The notes under the pieces: generated by a model | Told to the model about the DNA's origin: nothing | Seen by the model: only the letters and a program-made list of their open reading frames with translations | Database searches by the model: none | Shown here: positions 1 to 5,780 of the stretch, one piece after another | Position numbering within the stretch: the first letter of the stretch is position 1 | How the letters are laid out: each line of letters opens with the position of its first letter | Assembly (NCBI GenBank): GCA_016187365.1 | Contig: JACPJX010000010.1 | Location: 1 to 13,742, forward strand | DNA from: Candidatus Aenigmatarchaeota archaeon | GTDB taxonomy: Archaea > Aenigmatarchaeota > Aenigmatarchaeia > GW2011-AR5 | DNA: 13,742 nucleotides | Direction of reading: 5' to 3' | Position numbers and translations under genes: made by a program

Positions 1-429
1 CTTCTGATAAAGGCATCCTTGTTCGGCGACAAGGTCAACAGGCAGGTTTCAGTCGCCCTTGCATTCGTGATAGCGTTCTTCGTCACAGGCGTCGGAGGGG
101 CGCAGCTGGCGGCGTTCTTCACCAACCTGTTCGGCGGCGCATCGGTGTTCCTTGCCGGCATACTGGTCGTGGTGCTGTTCGCGTCGATGCTGTGGCCGGG
201 CGACAAGAAGGAGAACTGGCTGCACAAATCCTTCGTCCCTCTCGCGGCCGTAATCCTCATCGGCGTCGCCCTTTTCCTGGGCTCGACCGGGACGCTCGTG
301 GGCAGCGTGTGGCTCGACTCCCAGACAGCGGTGACCCTGTTCTGGATAATCATAATCGTCATCGCCATCTACCTCGTGACAAGGGAAAAGAAAGAGGAAG
401 GCGGCGGCACAGCAGGAAAACCATCATAA
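1..429 (+). CDS. Multi-pass membrane protein, 5' end outside window (paralogue of next gene)
   Basis: The frame is open from base 1 to the TAA at 427-429, so the N-terminus lies outside the window; a TTG at 19 is only an internal codon. The visible 142 residues hold about four hydrophobic helices, separated by a short charged loop (WPGDKKENW), and a charged tail (REKKEEGGG). The segment from LLIKASLFGD to about ASML lines up with the neighbour at 527-997 (ILLKTKALGE ... ASLA), including a shared FF.T.FG motif, so the two are tandem paralogues. I recall similar small membrane proteins beside pilus-type ATPases in DPANN archaea, but their function is unknown to me. Placement in the cell membrane is inferred from hydrophobicity only. 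Confidence 0.75.
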   Translation, partial: LLIKASLFGDKVNRQVSVALAFVIAFFVTGVGGAQLAAFFTNLFGGASVFLAGILVVVLFASMLWPGDKKENWLHKSFVPLAAVILIGVALFLGSTGTLVGSVWLDSQTAVTLFWIIIIVIAIYLVTREKKEEGGGTAGKPS

Positions 430-440
430 ACATTTCTTCC

Positions 441-470
441 GTTTTTTTCTTTCTATATCCAATTATTTTT
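441..470 (+). terminator. T-rich tracts, probable archaeal terminator
   Basis: A run of seven T at 442-448 followed by further T-rich sequence lies just after the stop at 429, with no gene until 527. Oligo-T without an obligatory hairpin is the usual archaeal termination signal. Termination here is inferred. Confidence 0.4.
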
Positions 471-484
471 CATTGCCTGAAGAA

Positions 485-493
485 TCTATATAA
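485..493 (+). promoter_or_regulatory. TATA-box-like promoter element for the gene at 527
   Basis: TCTATATAA lies about 34-42 nt before the ATG at 527 in an otherwise AT-rich spacer. With the usual 25-27 nt from TATA box to start site, the leader would be roughly 10 nt. No clear Shine-Dalgarno sequence is visible. Confidence 0.45.
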
Positions 494-526
494 GAATGAT
501 GAGGCATATCATATAAAGTGAAATGA

Positions 527-997
527 ATGGGCGCGTTTGAAATCCTCATATCCAACATGCACCAACTGGGCGTGTTCGGCTTCCTCCTGCCGTGGATATT
601 CACGTTCACCGTGCTTTTCGCCATACTTCTGAAGACAAAGGCCCTCGGCGAGGACCAGCGCATAATCGGCGTTATCTCCCTTGTCGTGGCGTTCTTCACC
701 ATAGCATTCGGCGGGCCGGCGATGGCGAAGTTCTTCACCACATTCTTCGGCATACTGGCGCTGGTGATAGCGGGCTTCCTCGGCATAATACTGATGGCAA
801 GCCTTGCAGGCGCCGACATAGGGAAGACCCTGAACAAGAATTCCGTAATCGCCCTTCTCGGGGGCATAATAATAGTGATATTTGTCATATCGCTGGGCTC
901 ATACGGCCTCAGGATAAACGAGAGCATCATAAGCCTCGCGTTCATCCTCATACTTCTTGGCGTCGCCGTGATGTTCATAACGAAGGGGAATGGCTGA
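527..997 (+). CDS. Small five-helix membrane protein of unknown function
   Basis: 156 aa from ATG 527 to TGA 995-997. Hydrophobic helices lie at about residues 14-35, 46-63, 69-94, 106-127 and 134-155, with a conserved-looking loop FAILLKTKALGED after the first. It aligns with the 1-429 product over the loop and the next two helices, so this is a tandem duplication. I do not recognise a named family; similar short membrane proteins with an F-A-I-L-x-K-T-K-x-L-G loop occur near pilus genes in DPANN archaea as far as I remember. The stop codon overlaps the next gene's ATG (ATGA), indicating translational coupling. A role as an inner component of the surface apparatus encoded downstream is a guess from proximity. 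Confidence 0.75.
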   Translation: MGAFEILISNMHQLGVFGFLLPWIFTFTVLFAILLKTKALGEDQRIIGVISLVVAFFTIAFGGPAMAKFFTTFFGILALVIAGFLGIILMASLAGADIGKTLNKNSVIALLGGIIIVIFVISLGSYGLRINESIISLAFILILLGVAVMFITKGNG

Positions 998-1191
998 TGG
1001 AGGAAAGAAGGGACGAACGGAGGAAAAAAGGCGCCGGCCTGATAGTCATAGGCCTGCTGTTCTTCATCCTGGCGTTCATAATTTTCACGTCATTCGAGCT
1101 GCCGAAGGGCGAATTCGTGAAGTCATTGTTCTTCACCGTAGCCGCGATAGTGCTCATCGTGATAGGGAAAAGGTCGTACCACTTCGGCTGA
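997..1191 (+). CDS. Small two-helix membrane protein (64 aa)
   Basis: The ORF starts at ATG 997, which overlaps the preceding TGA by one base in an ATGA junction, and ends at TGA 1189-1191. The product opens with a highly charged segment (MEERRDERRKKG), followed by helix 1 at about residues 13-33 and helix 2 at about 43-57, ending in KRSYHFG. The positive N-terminus suggests a cytoplasmic start and a hairpin topology. A longer frame reaching back to 592 only shadows the previous gene. It is probably cotranscribed and coupled with the five-helix protein. Family and function are not recognised. Confidence 0.7.
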   Translation: MEERRDERRKKGAGLIVIGLLFFILAFIIFTSFELPKGEFVKSLFFTVAAIVLIVIGKRSYHFG

Positions 1192-1247
1192 ATCTGCGAA
1201 GGAGCGGGCTGTTAGGTCTTCTGGATATGAGGGTCCCACTGTTAAAA

Positions 1248-1257
1248 TTTTATATAT
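1248..1257 (+). promoter_or_regulatory. TATA box for the AT-rich gene pair
   Basis: TTTTATATAT is a strong archaeal TATA match with its centre about 29 nt before the GTG at 1281. That spacing implies transcription starting at or near the start codon, so a leaderless mRNA. No ribosome-binding sequence is seen in between. Confidence 0.6.
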
Positions 1258-1280
1258 CCATTGAGTATAAACTATGATTA

Positions 1281-1631
1281 GTGATTCCTGTGTCTGGGTG
1301 CTCTGCTGTTACGATAGATGTATTCACATCTCCATATGATAAACATTTCTTTGAGGCTGTTAAGGCTATGAGAGAAGCTCTTACAGAAAAAAATTTGATG
1401 AATGATGCAGAAGTAAAATTCTTTGATATTGAGAAAGAAGAAAATATGAAAAAATTGAAAGAACATATACTAAAAATAGAATTGCGTGCTGGAATAAGTA
1501 ATCCTGTAGCGGCGTTTCCATTATTCGTTATTAATAAGAGACATACTATAGTGGGTGTTGGTGCTAATTTTAGAGAAAAGATTGAAGCTTTTATAGAGGC
1601 TGATGATTCTGAGCGCTACGATCGTCCTTGA
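1281..1631 (+). CDS. Thioredoxin/glutaredoxin-like protein lacking the CxxC cysteines
   Basis: 116 aa. An in-frame TGA at 1275-1277 limits the start to GTG 1281 (favoured by the TATA box) or GTG 1290. The order of elements suggests a thioredoxin fold: strand TIDVFTSP at residues 11-18, a long helix, strand VKFFDIE at 45-51, another helix, then AAFPLFVIN at 77-85, where Pro80 fits the cis-proline, and a last strand and helix. Active family members read FTSPxCxxC; here the same position is FTSPYDKHF, so both cysteines are replaced (Asp20, Phe23). The only cysteine, Cys7, lies before the first strand. A non-redox, binding or scaffold role is inferred. Base composition is clearly AT-richer than the flanking genes and Ile is mostly ATT, pointing to transfer. 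It overlaps the next gene by 29 nt. Family assignment is moderate. Confidence 0.6.
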   Translation: MIPVSGCSAVTIDVFTSPYDKHFFEAVKAMREALTEKNLMNDAEVKFFDIEKEENMKKLKEHILKIELRAGISNPVAAFPLFVINKRHTIVGVGANFREKIEAFIEADDSERYDRP

Positions 1632-1833
1632 TTGTCACTGTCCATTATGTCGTTTGGATTGGCACATGGATTACGAGCCGCCGATTAAAACGTATAATCT
1701 TATTTGTTTGACATGTGAAAAACACACAGTTGAATTAACTATTAGGACTGGAACGGAGAAAAATGTTACATTAGAAATCGATACTTTTGATTTTAAGGAA
1801 GGGATTGGTAAAATTGTATCTAGTGAAAGCTAG
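1603..1833 (+). CDS. Small zinc-ribbon protein
   Basis: 76 aa from ATG 1603, which lies inside the end of the previous gene in another frame, to TAG 1831-1833. The chain carries C13-P-L-C16 and C35-L-T-C38, two CxxC knuckles 18 residues apart as in a zinc ribbon, plus an extra Cys11. The second half alternates polar and hydrophobic residues (ELTIRTGTEKNVTLEID), suggesting beta strands. It shares the low-GC composition of its upstream partner and probably the same transcript. It ends 5 bp before the stop of the convergent Nudix gene. Zinc binding is inferred from the cysteines; the biological role is unknown. Confidence 0.6.
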   Translation: MILSATIVLDCHCPLCRLDWHMDYEPPIKTYNLICLTCEKHTVELTIRTGTEKNVTLEIDTFDFKEGIGKIVSSES

Positions 1834-1838
1834 AAGAT

Positions 1839-2273
1839 TCACCAGCCGAACTCGCTGTAGAAAATGTTCTTCCGGATGTTCTCGATGGCATGCCTTACGT
1901 AAGGTATCGTGTTCGGAGGAAGGTCGTCTGCTCCAAACCACCGCATGTCATCGCACTTGCCGGGTTCCATGTTCTTCGGCTCGCCGCCCCACCTGTCCGC
2001 CATGAAGAAGAGGTCTATCCTTTCGTCGGCGGACTTCCTGTGCATGACATGGACAACTTCCAAATCTTCCGACTTTATTGCGATGCCGGCTTCTTCCTCT
2101 GCCTCCCTTATCATCGCCTCGGTGAATGTTTCGTTCCCGTCAAGGTGGCCTGCGACAACGCTGTATTTTCCGTCCTCGTAACCGGTATTGAAGCGCCTGA
2201 TAAGCAGGATTTTATCATCCCTCATAAGAACCAGGTGGGATACAGGAACAAGCCTGAACCTTTCTTTTTGCAT
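1839..2273 (-). CDS. Nudix hydrolase
   Basis: 144 aa, ATG at 2273, TGA at 1841-1839. The Nudix box is perfect: G42, then five residues, E48, seven residues, R56 E57, E60 E61, G63, I64 (the GX5EX7REUXEEXGU pattern). Such enzymes hydrolyse nucleoside diphosphates linked to another group, such as 8-oxo-dGTP, ADP-ribose or related compounds, using a divalent metal held by the box glutamates. The N-terminal HLVLMRDDKILLIRR and the C-terminal FGADDLPPNTIPYVRHAIE are typical of MutT-like members. Substrate cannot be read from the sequence. The protein is cytosolic and housekeeping in character, with no evident link to the surface apparatus. Its own TATA box lies in the gap to the next minus-strand gene. 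Confidence 0.93.
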   Translation of the reverse strand: MQKERFRLVPVSHLVLMRDDKILLIRRFNTGYEDGKYSVVAGHLDGNETFTEAMIREAEEEAGIAIKSEDLEVVHVMHRKSADERIDLFFMADRWGGEPKNMEPGKCDDMRWFGADDLPPNTIPYVRHAIENIRKNIFYSEFGW

Positions 2274-2295
2274 GATTTTTCTATCAAACTGAAGA

Positions 2296-2304
2296 TTTAA
2301 AAAT
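2296..2304 (-). promoter_or_regulatory. TATA box for the Nudix gene
   Basis: On the minus strand ATTTTTAAA is centred about 27 nt before the Nudix ATG (2273). The distance implies a leaderless transcript. The box lies in the 33-bp gap before the upstream gene's stop, so the Nudix gene can be transcribed independently. Confidence 0.5.
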
Positions 2305-2306
2305 TA

Positions 2307-2939
2307 TCACTGGTAGGCCGGCTCAGGGTGCTTCTGCTTCATCTCGTGAATCATCTTCGAGAGGGATTCTATGTTGCGCGTCAGGGACGGCAGGAACTGC
2401 TTGAAGGCGCGCTCAAGGCCGCCGACACGGGCCTGCAAATCCTCGAACTGCTCCGTGAACTCCTGATTCACGGATTCAGAAGGCTGCGACTTCGCTTCGC
2501 TGAGCTTCTGCTCTACCGCCTTTATGGAATTCTGCAATGAATCTATAGTTTCTTTCAGGCCTTTTATCTCGGCCTCATATTTACTGACTTTGTCCTCCAT
2601 GACGCTCTCGATGAGCTCCTCCATCATGAGCTCCGGCGACTGCTGCTGCTCGTCCGGCATGACAACATCGAACTCAGGCATGTCGCTCATCTGGAAATCC
2701 TGCTGAACCGGCGCAGGCGGAGCGGAGAATTCCTCGAATCTCCTTCTTTCGGGCGCCGGTTCCTCAACCCCATTCTTGACCGACTGAAGCATCCCCTTTT
2801 CGATGTCCTCGTATGAATAGCCTTTCGACTTGAGGGTCTTTATTATCTCGTGGTCTGTCATGCCCTTCCTGCTCATGCCCTGTATCTCGTCTATGGGCAG
2901 TTCCTTCATCTTCTCCTCTTTTTTCTTTTTGCCGAACAT
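2307..2939 (-). CDS. Coiled-coil protein with N-terminal helical domain
   Basis: 210 aa, ATG at 2939, TGA at 2309-2307. A lysine-rich start (FGKKKKEEK) is followed by a small helical domain at about 22-52 with GMTDHEIIKTLKSKGYSYED, a helix-turn-helix or UBA-like pattern common in short archaeal proteins. Residues 58-100 form a Pro/Gln/Glu-rich linker, and about 105-200 are predicted coiled coil (heptad-like KYEAEIKGLKETIDSLQNSI). There is no signal peptide or membrane helix, so it should be cytosolic. A good Shine-Dalgarno precedes the ATG. It lies next to another coiled-coil gene, both divergent from the ATPase operon; a cytoplasmic accessory role, loosely comparable to archaellum FlaC/D/E proteins, is speculation. 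No named family recognised. Confidence 0.8.
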   Translation of the reverse strand: MFGKKKKEEKMKELPIDEIQGMSRKGMTDHEIIKTLKSKGYSYEDIEKGMLQSVKNGVEEPAPERRRFEEFSAPPAPVQQDFQMSDMPEFDVVMPDEQQQSPELMMEELIESVMEDKVSKYEAEIKGLKETIDSLQNSIKAVEQKLSEAKSQPSESVNQEFTEQFEDLQARVGGLERAFKQFLPSLTRNIESLSKMIHEMKQKHPEPAYQ

Positions 2940-2943
2940 GAAT

Positions 2944-2950
2944 TCACCTT
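2944..2950 (-). promoter_or_regulatory. Shine-Dalgarno site for the 2307-2939 gene
   Basis: On the minus strand AAGGTGA lies 4 nt before the ATG at 2939, matching the archaeal 16S anti-SD core GGTGA. A TATA-like stretch (GATTTTAAAA, 2981-2990) farther upstream would give a leader of about 20 nt, so this gene, unlike many others here, is probably not leaderless. Confidence 0.5.
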
Positions 2951-2985
2951 GATATTAATTATAGCCGGGGGTTTATTAACTTTTA

Positions 2986-3011
2986 AAATCCACTGCATAA
3001 GCAGCGGATTT
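2986..3011. repeat. Inverted repeat, 11-bp stem with 4-nt loop
   Basis: AAATCCACTGC at 2986-2996 pairs with GCAGCGGATTT at 3001-3011 around ATAA, with one A:C position that becomes a G:U pair if read as minus-strand RNA. It sits between the two minus-strand coiled-coil genes and just before a second hairpin. It overlaps the TATA-like sequence of the downstream gene at its edge. Confidence 0.7.
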
Positions 3012-3015
3012 GCAC

Positions 3016-3040
3016 CATCAAAAACCTTCAGTTTTTGATG
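3016..3040. repeat. Perfect 10-bp hairpin directly after a stop codon
   Basis: CATCAAAAAC at 3016-3025 is perfectly complementary to GTTTTTGATG at 3031-3040 with a CTTCA loop. It begins 2 nt past the TAA (3045-3043) of the minus-strand coiled-coil gene, so it would form the 3' end of that transcript. A processing, stability or pausing signal is possible; no clean T-tract follows. Confidence 0.7.
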
Positions 3041-3042
3041 AT

Positions 3043-3408
3043 TTATAGCTCCGCTGTTTTCACGAGCCTCCGGCGCTCGTCCTCGACCGGGTTGAGGAGG
3101 TCCATCATCCTTTCCATCTCCTTTATGTCGCTCTTCCTCGCAAATTTCACTATCTGCCTGTTTATCTTTTCCAGGCTGTTCCTCGTCCTCGAGAGCTCGT
3201 CAGCAACAGACTTCAGCGCGGACTCCATCTCCGAAATCTTCGAGCCGAACTTCTTCGCCCTGTCCAGGCCAGCCGCCTCGAGGGAATTCATCCTGTTCTC
3301 CATCATATCCAGCCGCTGCTCGATGCTCCGCAGACGGCGGGTGTCCTCGCCGTTCTTACTTATGAGCTCATGGAGCACGATGTTGTATTTTGACTCTTCC
3401 CTGACCAT
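3043..3408 (-). CDS. Short coiled-coil protein
   Basis: 121 aa from ATG 3408 to TAA 3045-3043. The frame opens upstream to a TTG at 3468 and an ATG at 3423, but the TATA box at 3431-3440 would overlap or sit too near those starts, while 3408 lies 27 nt from its centre. The chain is charged and helical throughout, with heptad-like stretches (RRLRSIEQRLDMMENRMNSLE and KISEMESALKSVADELS), then ARKSDIKEMERMMDLLNPVE near the C-terminus. There are no cysteines and no membrane segment, so it is predicted cytosolic and oligomeric. It is divergent from the ATPase operon, with the hairpin cluster between. Function unknown; an accessory to the membrane machine is only suggested by position. Confidence 0.75.
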   Translation of the reverse strand: MVREESKYNIVLHELISKNGEDTRRLRSIEQRLDMMENRMNSLEAAGLDRAKKFGSKISEMESALKSVADELSRTRNSLEKINRQIVKFARKSDIKEMERMMDLLNPVEDERRRLVKTAEL

Positions 3409-3430
3409 AGATATAATTTCCATTTTCCTG

Positions 3431-3440
3431 TATATAAAAA
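3431..3440 (-). promoter_or_regulatory. TATA box for the 3043-3408 gene
   Basis: On the minus strand TTTTTATATA is centred about 27 nt from the ATG at 3408, matching leaderless spacing seen elsewhere in the window and used here to choose that start over 3423 and 3468. Confidence 0.55.
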
Positions 3441-3459
3441 CCATTAGATGAATGTTGAA

Positions 3460-3548
3460 GTTCTCCAAGGAAACATTCAGGATATTAGTTTCCTTGCGAA
3501 CTATATGTGAAACAAGTAAACCATATCCGGATTATTTACTTGTTTCAC
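3460..3548 (-). repeat. Two-hairpin repeat element, copy A
   Basis: The element has two stem-loops. The first pairs CAAGGAAAC (3466-3474) with GTTTCCTTG (3488-3496) around 13 nt, extendable outward with gaps to 3460/3501. The second pairs GTGAAACAAGTAAA (3507-3520) with TTTACTTGTTTCAC (3535-3548), 14 bp, perfect. Read on the minus strand it aligns with 8271-8353 at about 71 of 83 positions without gaps, so the two are copies of one element in opposite orientation. It lies upstream of both the divergent coiled-coil gene and the ATPase operon. No target duplication or transposase was found. Confidence 0.85.
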
Positions 3549-3558
3549 TATAATGCTC

Positions 3559-3593
3559 AAAGCTCTGGAAGAACTTCGTTCTTCCGGTGCTTT
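3559..3593. repeat. Third hairpin upstream of the ATPase gene
   Basis: The 16-nt arms at 3559-3574 and 3578-3593 pair around a TTC loop, with a perfect inner 8 bp (GGAAGAAC/GTTCTTCC), one wobble and one mismatch farther out. It is not part of the duplicated element and has no copy at the other locus. It lies about 45 nt before the ATPase start, upstream of its likely promoter. Confidence 0.65.
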
Positions 3594-3609
3594 GCAGAAA
3601 GTGGAAACG

Positions 3610-3628
3610 TTTAATTCCGGCGGGAGGA
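3610..3628 (+). promoter_or_regulatory. Weak TATA-like box and Shine-Dalgarno for the ATPase gene
   Basis: TTTAATT at 3610-3616 is centred 26 nt before the ATG at 3639, and GGGAGG at 3622-3627 lies 11 nt before it. Leaderless transcription would exclude the purine run from the mRNA, so only one of the two signals can be used from this start; which one is undecided. Confidence 0.35.
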
Positions 3629-3638
3629 TATTATTTGC

Positions 3639-5780
3639 ATGGTCTTTGAATACGAATACGACGAGGATGCCCAGCGGATAAGGATAAACTGCGTGGGGGC
3701 GATATCGGAAACGAGCATAGAGGATTACGACCTGTGCATGGCAGCCACCATAGAAAAGCTGACCGAGGTCAACAGGGCTGTAAGGGTCGTGCTTGCCGGC
3801 TCCAGGGAATACGAGTACGACTTCAAGGAGGCCAAGCTGCTTCTTGAGATAGGCTACGCGATAGAGAGGATAGTCAAGGAAAAGATAATTTCAATAAGGA
3901 ACCTAGCGACAAGGATAGACGACATCCACATACAGGAAAGGTACAGGTTCCTGCAGAACCTGCTGAACGGCATCAAATACGACCCGGTGGAGGCGTACAA
4001 AAGCCTGCTGCGCGAAATCCGCCACACGAAGATAAAGAAGGAGAAGGAGACGGACTACGCGGCGAAAATATCCTACCAGCACTATATAGACAACGCGCTC
4101 GAGCCGATAAAGCAGATGCTTGACGGGTGCGAACTCATCCAGATAGCAAGGCCGAACATGATGGAAAACAAAAACAGGTCGCTGTACAGGAAGATATTCC
4201 ACCCGACGATAAGGCCGAACTTCATATACACCAGATACATATCGCTCCCCCCGCCAAACGCGGAGCTGCTTGAAAGATACAGAATGGGCGACACCGACGT
4301 CGAGATATACAGGATTCCGGGAAAACTCAGGAACCTGTACCACGTAATACCGCCGGAGTTCAGGCTCGATGAAAGCGAATACACGCTTCTGGACACCGCA
4401 AGGCGGTATCTCGGGAGGCACGAGCCTGTCGAGGGCCAGCTGTCGAGGCCGGAAACCGTGAGGGAAAACCTCTACAGGATAGGCGTGGACATGCTGAGGG
4501 ACCTTTCCCTGAACAACAACATGCAGCTCAGCGAGAAAAAGCTCTCAGGCCTCGCGAAGATACTCACGAGATACACGGCAGGCCTCGGGATCCTCGACCT
4601 GATACTCCAGGACGAGAGGATACAGGACATATCGCTGAACTCGCCTGTAGGCACGTCGCCCGTATACATCTTCCATGGCGACTACCAGGAATGCGAAACC
4701 AACATCGTCCCGAGCCCGGAGGATGCGGAATCGTGGGCCACGAGGTTCAGGCTCAGCAGCGGCAGGCCTTTCGACGAGGCCAATCCAGTGCTGGACACTG
4801 AACTGGAGGTGCCGGGAGGGCGCGCCAGGGTTGCGGCCATAACAAGGACGCTGTCGCCGGACGGGCTCGGCTTTGCCTTCAGGCGCCACAGGGACAAGCC
4901 ATGGACGTTCCCGCTTTTCATCAAAAACAGGATGATAGATTCATTTTCCGCGGGCCTGCTGTGGTTCCTCATAGACGGCTCGAGGACCATGCTGATCGCG
5001 GGCACGAGGTCAAGCGGCAAGACGTCGTTCCTGTCGGCGTGCATGGTGCAGATAATGCCGAAAATCAGGATTGTCAGCCTGGAGGACACGCTTGAGATCC
5101 CTGTCCCGCAGCTGCGCGAGCTCGGCTACAACATCGAAAGGCTGAAATCAAGGAGCGTCATCACGAACGTGGAGACGGAACTTCCGGCTGAAGAAGGGCT
5201 GCGCGCCGCGCTGCGCCTCGGCGATTCGGCCCTTATAGTAGGCGAGGTGAGGAGCAAGGAGGCCATAGCGCTTTACGAGGCCATGAGGATAGGGGCGCTC
5301 GCGAACGTCGTCGCGGGCACGATACACGGCGAGAGCGCGTACGGGGTCTTCGACCGTGTAGTGAACGACCTCGGGGTTCCGCCGACAAGCTTCAAGGCCA
5401 CCGACATAATCGCCGTGAACAGCATGCTCCGCTCTCCGGACGGCCTGCGCTCGTACAGGAGGACCGTGGAACTGACTGAAATAAGGAAGCACTGGTCAAG
5501 CGACCCGGTGAAGGAGGGCGGCTTCGTCAACCTGCTTGAATACTCGGCGAAGAGCGACGCGCTGAAGCCGTCAAAGACCCTTCTGACAGGAGAATCGGAG
5601 ATACTCAACGACATAACGTCAAGGGTCAGGGAATGGAGGGGGAGATGGGACGCGGTCATAGAGTCCAATTCCATGTACCACATCGCCAGTTCCGACGTGA
5701 AGGAAGAGACCGGAAGCATCGACAGCAAGCTAGTCCATGAAAGGTGGAGGAACTGGCTTGAAAAGAAGATGAAGCAGTGA
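3639..5780 (+). CDS. tadA: TadA/GspE-type secretion or pilus assembly ATPase (archaeal)
   Basis: 713 aa, hexameric AAA-like ATPase of the type II/IV secretion superfamily that powers pilus or archaellum assembly at the cytoplasmic membrane. An archaeal N-terminal region (about 1-330; includes RVVLAGSREYEYDF at 49-62) precedes the N2-like segment around 325-420 and the RecA-like domain. Walker A is G455-T-R-S-S-G460-K461-T462; the Asp box is SLEDTLE with E482, D483 and E486; Walker B is ALIVGEVR with E536; the His box is GTIHGES with H563. All catalytic elements are present, so it should be active. The stop overlaps the next gene's GTG start (GTGA), the usual coupling to the TadC partner. There is no membrane helix. 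It is most like archaeal TadA rather than archaellum FlaI, since no Fla genes are present; the secreted substrate is not known. Confidence 0.95.
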   Translation: MVFEYEYDEDAQRIRINCVGAISETSIEDYDLCMAATIEKLTEVNRAVRVVLAGSREYEYDFKEAKLLLEIGYAIERIVKEKIISIRNLATRIDDIHIQERYRFLQNLLNGIKYDPVEAYKSLLREIRHTKIKKEKETDYAAKISYQHYIDNALEPIKQMLDGCELIQIARPNMMENKNRSLYRKIFHPTIRPNFIYTRYISLPPPNAELLERYRMGDTDVEIYRIPGKLRNLYHVIPPEFRLDESEYTLLDTARRYLGRHEPVEGQLSRPETVRENLYRIGVDMLRDLSLNNNMQLSEKKLSGLAKILTRYTAGLGILDLILQDERIQDISLNSPVGTSPVYIFHGDYQECETNIVPSPEDAESWATRFRLSSGRPFDEANPVLDTELEVPGGRARVAAITRTLSPDGLGFAFRRHRDKPWTFPLFIKNRMIDSFSAGLLWFLIDGSRTMLIAGTRSSGKTSFLSACMVQIMPKIRIVSLEDTLEIPVPQLRELGYNIERLKSRSVITNVETELPAEEGLRAALRLGDSALIVGEVRSKEAIALYEAMRIGALANVVAGTIHGESAYGVFDRVVNDLGVPPTSFKATDIIAVNSMLRSPDGLRSYRRTVELTEIRKHWSSDPVKEGGFVNLLEYSAKSDALKPSKTLLTGESEILNDITSRVREWRGRWDAVIESNSMYHIASSDVKEETGSIDSKLVHERWRNWLEKKMKQ

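Noticed and set aside
463..978. 171-codon minus-strand ORF opposite the five-helix protein
   Set aside because: Shadow of a hydrophobic plus-strand gene (Met, Ile, Ser and Arg rich), with no promoter and no domain.
1274..1339. ATG 1274 as a start for the gene after the TATA box
   Set aside because: It opens a different frame that stops after about 21 codons; the long frame begins at GTG 1281.
3409..3468. N-terminal extension of the coiled-coil protein to TTG 3468
   Set aside because: The extension runs through the TATA box and the repeat element; ATG 3408 fits the promoter spacing.
3507..3548. Bacterial-type rho-independent terminator
   Set aside because: No T-tract follows the stem on either strand, it precedes rather than follows the ATPase gene, and the organism appears archaeal.
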